DNA from: Macropodus opercularis | Taxonomy: Eukaryota; Chordata; Actinopteri; Anabantiformes; Osphronemidae | Length of the DNA: 64,000 nucleotides | Direction of reading: 5' to 3' | Assembly: GCA_030770545.1 (NCBI GenBank) | Contig: CM061102.1 | Coordinates: 6,561,501-6,625,500, forward strand | In this document: positions 47,601 through 60,043 of the stretch, piece by piece | Numbering within the stretch: position 1 is the stretch's first letter | Layout: every line of letters starts with the position of its first letter | The notes under the pieces: model-generated | Told to the model about the DNA's origin: nothing | What the model saw: only the letters and a program-made list of their open reading frames with translations | Database searches by the model: none | Position numbers and translations under genes: made by a program

Positions 47601-50600
47601 CAAGCCAATTTTGGATTAAAGTGCTTCGTGCTGTTGTTTGTTCTAGTGTGTCTTAAATCTATGTGTCAAAGCGCCCCTGTCCATCATAGTGGAAAAAAAT
47701 AAACAAAATAAAAAAACAAAACAAAACAAAATACTTGAGACAGAATCCATCAGCAAATAGACAACAAGCTACACTCCCAAGTGTCACCGCAGGCTTTCAA
47801 AGTGACGCTCAACAGAAACACTTGTGCCCATCTAAGTGTCACCACACGAAACACCGACACCATTTAAAGCTGGTCTCACTTCTCCGGGTAATCCGGGGCT
47901 TTTGACAGGCCTCGGCACCCAGCACTCTGAGCACTTTTAAAAGATTGTCATTTCACTTTACAATTGCAACCAGAGGTCATGAGAGACTTGCACAGAGAGA
48001 AAGCCATTCGGCGCAGAAGTGGCCTTGTCCTGAGGGCCGGACAGGGAAACCTTTTCCACCGTCACATGGAGCATTTTAGAAGCTAGCTGCCGTCAGAAAG
48101 CGCGTAATGCTAGAGCAGAGCTTTGACAGGCCTCCGCAGTCACCATCACCTGAGAGCCTCAAACAAAAAGCCCCACTCTCAATCATTAGCTCGATGCTTC
48201 CGCCTGCTTGTTACTGTTTGATTATTGGTATTTTTATTTAATCCTGCTGCTCTGATCTGTCTGATTATGGTTTGTTAAAACTGACACACGTCACACTACA
48301 GTTACCTTCTTTACAGTCTTGGTTTATCCGTTGTGTGAGATGCCGACTACAGACTACATTGTTGGATTTTTATGCAAATCTGTGGCAACTCTTGAAGTTA
48401 CACTTGTAGCTAAAGGTGCCAAAATACTCTCAACACTGTGTCCACTTAAAATCTTTTTTGGGGGTTTCAACAACCTCTCACAGTTCTCACGTGTGACGGC
48501 GTCCGCTCAGGAAAGATTCTGTTAAACTACTATTTCAAAGGTCAAGTATGAGCTTTCACTCAGAGCAACTCAGCCTTTGACGGCTCTTCTGCTTTGCTCG
48601 TAAACATCGTTCACGTCCTCACACACTACTTTCTATATATTCTATACATTTCAACTTTTCTATACATTACATTGTGCGCACTACACTACACTATGTTATC
48701 TCTGGTTAATGTTTATGGGAGAACAGTCGTGGACGTACAGGATTCTGCAGTGAGGTTCCACTTCACTTGCCCATTGTTTGAATTTATATGCTAGAAAGGA
48801 GAGAGCTAAGGTTCAGTGGGCAACACACAAACACGTGTGTGCACAATATCACACACTTGCATACACACACACATACGATTGTGCATGCAAAGCCCTGAGG
48901 CCAAAATAAACCCCAAATAAACTTCTAAAGTTTTCATGAGGACAACTCCGTTGCATGGAGGATCACTCTCACTACAAGAGCTTATTCTGGTACATCCCTA
49001 ACCTTTAAGTCCAGGAATGGATCCAGTTAAACAGAAGGGTTAATAGACTTAAAGATCACAAGTTGTTTTAAGGTAGTGACAGAGGAGTAAAGGTTGAAAA
49101 ACAGTCATATTTGTTGTAAAAACACTTCTGCGCTGAGGTCACACTGAGTGGACCTCTGTCAGTAACGAATGTTTACTTAATATCGATTTCCTGCTATTGC
49201 ACATTCCATTCAGCTGTGGCTGATATTTTCACAGGCCAATTAAAGTGACTAAAAGGAAAATCTCACAATTAAAATCAATGTGGGGGCCAGGTACAAATGT
49301 CAAAACATGATTCAGAGATACACCACATTGTACATTGATTGTAAAACCTAAAGAAAATAATCACAGAAACTAATCTGGTTCAGGGTTACGATCCATCTCA
49401 TAGTGTAGACTTTTATTATTGAGCTGTCATGTATCCAATTTCAGAGATATGTAAGAAAAATCAGTTTGTCGCTACAAATCGGCTGCAGCTGTATAACTTT
49501 GGTACGACTGCCAAAACCTCCCCCAGCTGCTATTTATGCTGCTATAGTTGGCCGCTATAAAGCACTTCTATTGCTTCTTTACCCTAAATCCACCTCAGCA
49601 CAACCTTTTAAAAAGCTACATGAAACAATAAAACACATCAAAACAAAGCAGAGCTGAAATTTTGGGATGAGGTGGGGATTGAGGGGTGGGGGGTGCACCG
49701 TCATATTTATAGATCGCTTATAGCAATTTTCACCCACAGTTGCCAAAGCACAGTGTTATGTAAAACTTTTCAAATGCTGTAACAAATAAACATTTCTTGT
49801 TCGGATCATACTCTGCTCTTTTAAGGACGCCCGATTTCTTTGTGCTTTCGAGGACCTGACCAGGCCATAACTTACAAGATGTCAGCAACTATTATGTTGG
49901 TAACTTGTCCCTGTAATTTAAGGCTGTGAAGACCATTCAGCGTGTGGAACTATAGAGCTTCTCCGGTTCAGGTCTTCAGGACAGAGAAGAAGCCTGTTGC
50001 TGTTTATTGCTAATTTCTTCTACCTATGCCAAAGCTAAGCAATTTTAAAAAGCACCGAGTGTGAATATTAGCTGTACTTGTGACTCCAAAATTATCCTTA
50101 TGGTCTCTGATTAGGCCTTATCTTGTGGAACTGCATATGTCCTGACTCAGAAAGAAACTAATGTCTCTCAGGTATTCACCTTGCATTTAGTGGTAGGCTC
50201 AGTCATTATCTTCCGGATGGGCTCAGTTCAGCAATTCTGCTTTGTTAAGCAACTTCCTTCTGGCTTTTTTATAGGTATTTGATTCCTGAATTGTACTGTA
50301 ACTTTAATATGTAACACACATATAGAGCTGAGTTAATATTACGTATACATTTGTATATGAGCATATTCTACTTATAATATTATATTTAAGCTACTAATGG
50401 TACAAGCAATTGGTCATTGTGTCAAACACTGCTGAAGGTTCTACTGAACAGAACTATGAACCAGGATAAAAAGGCCAATATGTTCTAGGACTTAAAATAA
50501 TTATACAGATATTGAACAATGAAACGCTGAGAGCAGCAGCGGCCAGAGGTCATTATTTTGTTCTACAGGCACTGATGCTATCTTCGGCTTTTAAAACAAT

Positions 50601-53600
50601 ACAGAGGAGAGAACTGCTGGCACTTGAAGAGGGAAATTAGGCTTCAAGCGAGTCTTTGTTAGATTAGACGTGAAAACCCATGAGAGAGATTTTCTCCCTG
50701 ACTGTTATCAGTTTGATGCCTGTGATGTATACCAGCCTGTACATCCAGTTAAAGTGCAGCTTCTTTCTGACCGACTCATTTACTTTTACAACAGTGACTG
50801 ATTTTCTACGTTTTCCACCATGCCTGTGGAAACCCCCCACAGACCCTTCGGGGCAAGTTGCATCCAGTATGTGTAGGTGGTGTTATTGATCGCCATAACA
50901 CCAGGGTAGTAACTGGACAAAAAGCAGCATTTTAGTGAGGTTGTGTTCTGGTCTATTGGTGGAGAAACTGCTGGTTTTGAAAACAAGCACAAGCATAGTG
51001 GCATCAAAAGCTGAATTATTAGATTTCACAGAGCTTATGCCAGATGTAAAAACCACCCATGAAAGGTTCACCCATTATGCACAAAACTACAAGTCTGGAC
51101 TTCATGGCAGTACTCAAGGAAATATCTGAAGGTTTTAAAACCGTGAATGTCAGTATTTAAGTCTGGATCAACATCTCAGAAAAAAAACATTTCCATTACT
51201 CGATTACAATTTGTAAAAAGATTAGCAGTGATTTTTCAGGTAAAAGCACAGAATTCATTAGTTTGCCTCTGTATGTTGTTCGCTTCAGGCATTTAAACCT
51301 TTTGAGATCTTTTACTTTTCAAATACATTTATATTATATTCATGTATTTAATTTCTCTGACTTTAATTCCTAAACGCTTCCTTTACTTCTCCAATAGAAA
51401 CGCTTGTAGAAGAAGTAACCAGAGCTATTTTGAACAGCTAACGGTCTGGGATGAATATTGATTCATAGCTACTCCAAGTAATAAATGATGAATGTGTTTC
51501 CATGTTTGCCATCTGCATTTCTCTCTTCTATCAGGGAGAGGTCAACTGTAGTTGTGTAGCTCCTTCCAGCTCAGCTCCCAGTTGAATTTGTCATTGGTGC
51601 TGCGGGCAATAAAAGTGAAGTGAAGCACTTTACATGTTCTTCAACTCTGAGCTGCTCTGTCCGTCAGCGTTAGATGCACGGCGCCGTGTAGCTGTGCATG
51701 TTGCTGTGCGTTGTTTACAGGGAAGCGATGCACGATTTCACTGGTGCTGAAGACGAACCGAAGATCACAGTGATGAGCTGCGAGCAGCAGACTGACACTG
51801 ACCTGCCGAGTTTCTACTCCAAACATGAGCGGCTGCTTACTCACGCTAGTGCATATTACTTGCATCGCACTACACGATCTTCTGCCGACTACTCGCTCCG
51901 TCTCTCGTCTCAAGCCTTCCATTCGACAAATCACACTTGTGGTGCAAAAGATTGTTTCGGCGGAAGATTTGTTCATGCAAAAAACGAACTTTCATGGGCA
52001 GCTTCTGCTGCGAACTGTAGCGGAAACACACCTGAGGAAAACAAGTCACCTTTCAGGCGACCAAGCATCCTCACGCATCCACAGATGTTACACATATAAG
52101 TTTGAATGAGCGCTGCTCTAAACAGACCTCGAGAAGAAATATGAAAGACCTTTTATTGCTCAGTTTTTAATGTGATAAAAAACCGTCAAAGTGGTTTTAG
52201 CAAAAATATGTAAATGATCATCAAAGCCACCAAGTTGAGCAGCAGTAAGAGTGTGTCACTCACTGTTGTAGACTAATTGTTACACTGCGGATTCACAGTA
52301 TATGCTCATAAATAATTGCTGTTCCTTATTGGAAGACATTTTATCCAACAGAATTTTATATTCTATGTATATTAATATGAACCCAGCAAACTGAAAGCTT
52401 CTCTCCTTCTCAGAAGAAGACTTTGTGTGTTACAGTTGGTGCCTAGTTAAGCTGCATCATGTATTCTCCTGGTGTGTCAATAAGAAAATAGGAAAATAAC
52501 ACACTTCTTATGTTTTGCAGCATAAAATACAGCTGAGATTGTAAAAATAGATATTATTATAACACTAAAGACTAAGTACCATATGCTACAGTATATTGTT
52601 ATTTGTTTTGTTTTATATATATCCTGGTTAGGGGTCACAGTAAGTTCTGTTGTTTGCTAAAGTGGATGACAGTAAGTAGAACATATGCAGAATCTAACGT
52701 AACAGACAACATCCGGTAATATCTTCAGACAGGACCCGTGTATCACATCTAGAAAAAAACTCCCAACAAAATACAATTTACTGTTCAGAAGCTTCAACAC
52801 TGAGCCATTGTTTGTGGACTTAAGTAACAGATCAATTTAGTCTGGTCATGTTTTGACTCCACAAGCTCCAGACCCTTGTTTTGTAGACATGATGGGTATA
52901 TTTCATTATACTTTCCATCAAAGTAATTAACATCGACGAGCACTGAGACTCTACCCTGCCTCTTTATGCTTGTTTGCACAAAACACAAAGTGCTTCTCTT
53001 CCACGACGATGAACTGATGAAATACAAATGTAATGGCTCCTGAAACACAGCGAAAAATGAAAACAACACCCCGGCTTTCAACTTCAACCGTCCTGTAAAC
53101 TTTCAGGCAATTACACGGCTTCCGACACGACAAAGAGCGATCTGTAAAACAAACCTCCTGCGCTAAAACTCAAGGCATGAGCTCTGTCGACAGCGCCAGA
53201 GCCTCACAGCAGGGATCTCTGCCTACTGTACCTCCTCCCTCCAGCAAAAACACTGTCCATGGGGATATTTTTAACTTAATTATACTGATCAAAATTTCAT
53301 AGTAAGAGGCAAGTATTTGACGTCTTGCAATAGAGATCACAAGTGAGACTCTTTATGTTCTCAGACGTAAAATGACCACGTCCCATATGAAGGCAAAAGG
53401 TAGATTGATTGTTTATATATGATGAAACCAGTGCCAAAATGAACTGGGACACGTCAATGGATTTTTATCTTCTCATACAGAGGCTTATTCAATATGCAAA
53501 TCTCTTTATAAACAGAGGTGGTTATGTCTGTTCTCAGTATTTCCTATTATGGACATTATTTCTCGTTGCTTATCGAAATTATGCCACAATCATTTGCATG

Positions 53601-56600
53601 GAGACCAAATTTACATATTTGCAGACATGAACTAAATAATCTTGTATCTGACAGGGAATTTTATCCAAGTCCAGTCTTTCACACTGAGACACAGCTTTTG
53701 TTGTGTAATCATCTGAGTTAAATCCTCAACTCCCAGCAGGTTTGTTGGATTTTGCCCAATGATCATAGGATGTGGATACATAACTGAGACTTGCTATATT
53801 TATATTTGAACCTCCAACCATCTGTCACTTCATTAAACATACCTGTCAAGTTTATTGTAGGAATTACATGAAATATCAATCTATTGTGCTTCCAAAAGAA
53901 AAAAAAAACACATGTCCAGAATTTTGCACAAAGATGATCCTTTTCTTTATTCATATTCATGAGCTGATGGACAATTTAAATCAGTCTCCCAAGACCCAAA
54001 GTCTCATTCAAATCCTCTGACAAACTTCAGTAAAGGATCCATTGTTGAGATACATAATGTTCACTTCAGAAAATCAGCATAACAATTTCATGTCCTTTAA
54101 ATATACTCAGCCAACTGAAAATCTTTGGATCTTGGGAGTGAGTTTTGTAAGCCATCAGCCATTCGTCTAGAATTAATGGTGAGTCCTTAGAGATCTGGCT
54201 TCTGTTCCCTTTTACAGTGTCTTAACATTAGACTGTAAGGGTTCTTTAGCTGATTTGACCTTTCATCATTCATTCACACCTACAGGGAAGGGAATTGTCA
54301 TTTCAGGAGGCAACTGGAGTTTTAATTTGGTCTCAGTGACCACTGATCACCTGACTTAAACATAATGAAGTAATGCCCTGCAGGGAGCGTAGACAGGGCT
54401 GAGTAAATGAGGAACGACATCCTGTGAAGACACATAAACTGTCTTTAATTTTATTAGCCATCTTAGCAGCATAACTCCAGGGACGGCAGTAACTCCAGAT
54501 AAGAAAAAAAAAAACATCTACTGAAAGAATTGCTATAAAATTTTCTACAAATGTTAATAGTGGGCACTGGGTGAATAATATATTCAGGTTCCCATAATTT
54601 GACCATATACAGAAAAGTGCATGCAAAACTATGCATCCATGCAATTAGCCTTCAGTCATAAGCACCACTTGACAAAAGTACAGCCTCACAGATCTACTGG
54701 CTTGGCTAACGACGCGTAACGCTTCACGTCTCAGTGTGTCCAACGTGTAGCTGAAGGCCAACAGACAAAAGTAGTACGTGGTGATATCACTGGAATCCAA
54801 CATCCAGCATCAAATCACTGCATCTTTTCGGACTGTTTGAGCGAAGAAGACCTTATTTATCCATATATCCACAACTACTATGAGTCAATGTGGCAACTTA
54901 CATCTGGCGGTAAATTGATGTATAATTATTCATACCTTTCAACAGATTACAAATGATCCATTGCTCATTTAAAATGATGGATTGGTGACTTATATCTTGC
55001 TTCCATATTTCACCATCATCTGATGCATCCATCAGGCAACTATTCTTTCTCCTGACAGGCTGAAACTGTGATCTTTCATGGTCATCAAATCGTTCACAGA
55101 CCGTTATGTCTCTCAGTCTCCATACTGTAAATGACCAGTGACGCGTCTGTAAATCACTGTGCAGGAGACGCAGCTTCCTTAATAAGGATTTCTGAAGCGG
55201 ACTTGGCTGATGCATTTGTGTGCATTTATTACGCCAGACAGCTGATTGCGGTAAAATGAAGTCAAACAGGGTAAAAAACAATTTGAGCAATCAAAGCTTA
55301 GTTGAAATAAACACATCCAGCAGAGAAAGCAGAGATGAAGGGCAAAAGCGATTTCCCAAACTGAGTAGTGCCACACCAGCCGCAGCTTATCGTCCATCTG
55401 CTGGGACTGATGCACGTTACCTGGCATAGTTTACGTGAGTGTTGTGGGATTATTACAACCATATCAGGCGGGCTCTCCTTAGATAATCTACATTTTAAAT
55501 ACACTTCATCTTAGGTCACTGAAGCCTTTTGCTACCAAATAAAAGGCATTTTCCCTGTGAGCCCTCAGCACTGACATGATAAAAGTAGTTTACCTTCAGC
55601 GTAGTGGAGCCAAGCTCCAGGCCCACCAGGACGGTTCTGTCCACCAACTCCGCTATTCTGGGGTCGGCCACCTTCAAGGAGTCTTGGACCAGGTCAGTGA
55701 CATCCACCTGCCAGTCAGGCCCCAGCATAGTGATGACCTGGTCAGTTCCCTCTGTAGAGGTGGTGTGGAACTGGGTCAGCACCTTGACCAAAGCCCGCTG
55801 GTACTGCAGGGTGCAGCCTCGACTCACCCGGCGCTCATCGTCTTCCTCCTCTGCATCGCTGTCTCTAGTGCTCCTTGGGAAGAAAAAGTAGGACATACAA
55901 GTAGATTCAGCAAATACAATAGCAGTGTAACCTTTAAGCCCACAGGACTGTAAAGCTGCAAGGAAACCAGCTGAACTCAGTGGCCAAGATGTAACCAAAT
56001 GGTTGGTTAAAAGATTGAGAACCAGCGCTAAAAACTAAGAACCATCACCAATCATAACTTGACACTTGTTCAAATTGAGCAGCTGCTGCTAAATTATGCT
56101 CAGCACTGTGGCGTAATGCTACATCTCAATTTGTGCCTTCTGTTCTTAAGGATCTCTACTCATTTCATAATTTGACATCATAGCACTGATGAAAAACTTG
56201 GCACAAGTCCACACAAATCCATTACATTATCTGTTCTGATGTCGTGGTTACCAAAAAAAAGAAGTCCTCCGTGCCAGCACACGAAGAGATAGCTGCTAAA
56301 AAGCAGAGTTTTGGACGGATGCCTCTCTTTTTTCAGAGGAGCCCTGGGCAGCAGGGTTAAACATGCCAGGTGCGTTCCCCACTGAGCACAAGCTGCTGTA
56401 CAACAAGATGTATTAGTTACCCAACTTTTCTCAGCAGGCTTGACAGTCTGCCAGCAGCTCCTTACAAAGCACTTCTGTGCTTAATCTTCGCTTAACTTAA
56501 CCATCTCAACAACTTGAGATTCGGGAAAGGAAGCAGGGCTGTCAGCTACCGACAAAGTATATGTATATCTCACCCATTGATTCAGTGAGCAGGTCCAATT

Positions 56601-59600
56601 ACCAGGCTAAGCGCTCATATCCCGAGGTCTCATAAAAGCTTGGGTTACACTCCATCAACAGCACAACTCCTTGTTGCATGTACCTTTGCACCTGCCACAC
56701 CAACCAACGTTGCATGGGCGGGTTACAGGACGTCTAGCATTAAAACGGCCTCACAGGTCATCGGAGGTAACTGCGTGTACAATAGCTGTTCGTTCAAGCA
56801 TTTTTACTTTCACCTCATGAAGCCCTCACACTCTGAATAGGTTCCAGTCATGGATTTATAATTTCTATGCCTAATTTATTTCATTTCTGCACTGAATAAG
56901 AAATGTCAGTCATAGTCGGATACTTTTAACAATGCGACTTTAGCATAAAATGTCAGATTACATTAGACAACGCATTAGTGTAAACTCCAAGTATGTAGTG
57001 AGTAATAAAATGACTTCATATAGGCCACTGTACAGCGCTAGTATGATAACAGTGACACACTGAAGACATCTGTCTGTAAAAACCAACGTGATACTTCAAT
57101 GGTTTTAATTAGAATGATAACAGACTTTATTCTAGTTAACAATAGCGTAGTTGTAGCTGCTGAGTCTGATGGCGTCGCTTCGGGACATGTTGTTGCTGCT
57201 GCACTTAGGAGGTGAGCGAGTTAACTCAGCAGTGGGCGATGACGCAGCACACAGCTACTCATTCAGTTAAAGGAAGAGAAAAACCCAATGAGACAGTAAG
57301 ACACTGTCAAGGAGTTTCACAACTCTTGGCTTAGGTCAGTGAAAGTTTACCTTCCTCGGTCTGTACCTGAAAATAAGGTTTGCTTCCCCCCCCCCCCCAG
57401 AAGAATATTGTCTGTTCTTATTAGTCTCTCTGATACAGCCGTACAAGCTGAAGCTTCAGCGCGCATGGACTGCCTGCCCGATTACTCTTTCTTTCCTTTT
57501 TTAGAGCATGTTACTGGATAATGCAGCCAGTGAGCAATTCCGCTGCACTGTAGCAAAGGCCCACTGCAGGCCTGGAGACCTTGCTGTGCGTGAAGGTTCA
57601 GAACGCGTCACTTTGCACAACGGAAGAAATGTGGGACGGAAAGGCTGCAGCGGAGAGGAAAATAAAAGAGCGGAGGAAGCGAGGGGAACAGTGTGGGAGG
57701 TTAGAGGTGTGTAAAGCAGAGGCAGAATGCTTTAACAGATGTTCCCACCAAAGACAAACAAGGGGTTTTAAATATGTTTTAATTAGACAAGCAACATCTT
57801 AAACCCCTTAGCTGCCAGTACAGGTGGAATGTTCGTTCCACACAAACTGTGCCCATAAACTTTTATGTTTAGTGGGTTTCTGTTAGTGGTTTAATACAAA
57901 AACCCACAACGCGTTAAAAATGCGTCAAACATCTGCAACACAAATATGACAGAAAAGCGACAGCCCTTGGGGAAAGGCCGAGTCAGTGGCTTCAATATTC
58001 CGCATGTGACACCACTGAGAATGATGAGAACCGGCTTCTCTGTCGTTTCCTGGTGCTGAAAGAACTACAGGGAAAAGAGGTGGAAAAGAAAGTTTTATAT
58101 ATCCTCAGCGAAACCAAATGACAGCGTGCAAGGAGGAACTGCTTCATCTGTAGCGAAATAAATTCCTTTGGCCTGGTCGTGTGGCAAAGCATCTGAAAAT
58201 ACCTCACAAGCAGCCTCTGATTATTGTTTTCATGAAAGCTATATGCACAACAAATTGGGTAGAAACAAAATCACACCAATTTGCTGGAACCAACAAGTTC
58301 ATCTATTGATATTCAGAGAAGATCAAATGACAATGGTAATATTGTTATTTATTACACCCCCTCTGGCAAACCCTCACTGAACAAACAGCAAACGCTGTTC
58401 CAAACAAGGTCTGACTCACAAATCGTCTTAAGACCACATATATGAGTCCTCATCTGCAGGACTCAGCTTTAATAGGCTGGATCTTTTACAAACAAAAATG
58501 AATGAATAGCGCTAAAGTGGAATTTAAGACACATTTTGCACGTCAAAATAATATACCATACATAGCCCATTATAGCCCATTGGGGATCTGTGAAAAATGA
58601 GGCTATGCAAGATGTTTTCCAAGCACTCGAGGCCATTTGAAATACCTCTATTCCTCAAACAAGTCTTTAAACATGCCATTTGTATTCAGGTTGGGACGAA
58701 ATGGATTTGGTCTACGGTGATGTACTCCAGCAGCGACGACAGCAGCCACCCGCATGAGTGTTAATGCGCCCATTAAACATTTCCTAAATGAAGGGTTGTG
58801 GGCCTGTTTGTTACTGCTCCAAGCATGACACGAATACTGGAGTCTCTTAATGAGCCCAGGTTGCTTAACCTGAGCTCGCATTTTTTATCAGGGTCCACCT
58901 CGATCAGCCTTAATTTCCCACCGGTCTCGCTTTTTTCACGCATCTAAAGGTTTTATATTTTTAAGGCTCGTAGGAAGCAGCTCATTCATTTTTTATTGCC
59001 TGCTGGATTTCTTCTTTTATCAAAAGCTTCTGTAATATTGACATGAAGGTCACACAATTGGCCTCGTTTGATTCCTTACAGTGACAGATATTTCAGGACA
59101 TAAAAGCATCAAGAACAGCTAGGAACATAAGAATAAGTACAGATATCACAGTACTACAGTGGCTATATTTTGAATTTAAAGTCCCGAATGACCTGCTTCT
59201 AAGCTGTGGAAAATATTCACATCTCTCACTGTGAAAATCTTTCCACTTACTCAAAGTACAAAGTAGGTTCAGATTCATCTGATTTCATAACAACCACGTG
59301 GTTGAGTTGGCTCTTAACCCATAAGAACCCACGGTGACACAGGTGTCAAAATGTGTTTGAATTTGTTCAGAGATGTGTCGCGCTCGGTTCATTTTGTTTG
59401 GTAGAAATGGGTCTCGGCTCTTCTGGGTTAATATTACATTAATAGAACATGGAGCAGCTCTTTAGTTTCTCATGTGTAAGACTGTGGGTTTCCGTGCTCT
59501 TTGGATAATGAGTCCTCTGCTAATCGTGCACAAAAATAAGGCAAGACAAGGATTTCTGTGCTTAATGCATCCTGGCTGTGCTGCTGCTACAGCGGGGCAC

Positions 59601-60043
59601 AGATACGCAGAGAAAATAGAGCGAAGGTTGAAACACATTACGATGTCTACAGCTCGGTAGCTACTGAGGCAACATTCACATTAAATACAGCTATGTTTTT
59701 ATTTGGTACCTCGACCTTTCTTTTCTATCGATCGGTTGCTGAATGGGTTGTTGCATTCATTTAACATCATTTATCAGCTCTTTCGGCCCAGATATTGTAG
59801 AACAGTGGACGTAGTTATGAAAACTGTTGAGGCTCACCTTCGGTCAGGCAGAATAGGGACTCTCCAGCCTTTGATGAAGCTCAGGTTGTTGTCAGAGAGC
59901 TCCACCTGCAGAGGCAGTTTGGGCACCCACACAGTGAGCTCCAGCGGCGAGCTCAGGTGCTCGTAGCTGAAGATAACCCTGGCGTTCATGGAGCCCCGCG
60001 TCTCCTTCCCGTTGACGAACACGTAGTCGCAATTCATGGACAC
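43561..60043 (-). CDS. tmem132e: TMEM132E, 3' half (last four coding exons; 5' end outside the window)
   Basis: Single-pass type I membrane protein of the TMEM132 family; human TMEM132E is linked to inherited deafness. Exons in coding order: 59838-60043, 55594-55873, 47300-47494, 43561-44631. These give 206+280+195+1071 nt, 583 codons plus stop, and phases close at every junction (AG joined to G at the first, phase 0 after). Human TMEM132E is a little over 1000 aa, so roughly the first 450-500 residues lie beyond 64000. The visible part covers the extracellular beta-rich region (SPLELTVWVPKLPLQVELSD), an acidic stretch, one membrane helix and a cytoplasmic tail ending DPEELHDYMRRIKEIA. TMEM132E is chosen over its paralogues because it adjoins rad51d and lig3, as on human 17q12, and because of the recalled tail wording. 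Confidence 0.9.
44632..47299 (-). other. tmem132e: tmem132e intron (2.7 kb)
   Basis: No exon or gene supported. It contains a (GTT)6-type repeat at 46224-46242 and otherwise ordinary AT-rich intron sequence. Confidence 0.6.
46224..46242 (+). repeat. (GTT)n microsatellite
   Basis: About six GTT units in a tmem132e intron. Confidence 0.9.
47300..47494 (-). CDS. tmem132e: tmem132e penultimate exon
   Basis: 65 codons, phase 0 at both ends, acceptor tttttctctgcag, donor gtgcagcat. It encodes VESPLAVDAVLGESSFSVTD and VSITELRVHAVSGLTLSLQP, part of the extracellular beta-sandwich region close to the membrane. Confidence 0.92.
47495..55593 (-). other. tmem132e: tmem132e intron (8.1 kb)
   Basis: This is the longest intron in the window. 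It holds an (ACAAA)-rich patch at about 47694-47731, a CA-rich patch at 48822-48876, and a 133-codon plus-strand open frame at 51698-52099 that has no recognised homology and overlaps open frames on the other strand. No exon is supported. Confidence 0.55.
48822..48876 (+). repeat. CA-rich low-complexity patch
   Basis: Interrupted (CA)n and (GT)n tracts in the long tmem132e intron. Confidence 0.7.
55594..55873 (-). CDS. tmem132e: tmem132e internal exon
   Basis: 280 nt from acceptor ctttttcttcccaag to donor gtaaacta. The exon starts one base before a codon boundary, completing an Arg codon with the previous exon. It encodes an acidic stretch (STRDSDAEEEDDERR), then CTLQYQRALVKVLTQFHTTS and an extracellular segment ending LVGLELGSTTLK. 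Confidence 0.92.
55874..59837 (-). other. tmem132e: tmem132e intron (4.0 kb)
   Basis: No exon supported. It includes a run of 13 C at 57386-57398 and a short direct repeat of ATAGCCCATT near 58563-58580. Confidence 0.55.
57386..57398 (+). repeat. Homopolymer C(13)
   Basis: Run of C in a tmem132e intron; G-rich on the transcribed minus strand. Confidence 0.9.
59838..60043 (-). CDS. tmem132e: tmem132e internal exon (first one inside the window)
   Basis: 206 nt, acceptor gatgtgtcctag, donor gtgagcctc. It encodes MNCDYVFVNGKETRGSMNAR, then SYEHLSSPLELTVWVPKLPL and GWRVPILPDR. It begins at phase 0, so the preceding exon, not in the window, ends at a codon boundary. Confidence 0.92.

Noticed and set aside
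55576..55953. 125-codon plus-strand frame
   Set aside because: It is the reverse-strand shadow of the tmem132e exon 55594-55873.
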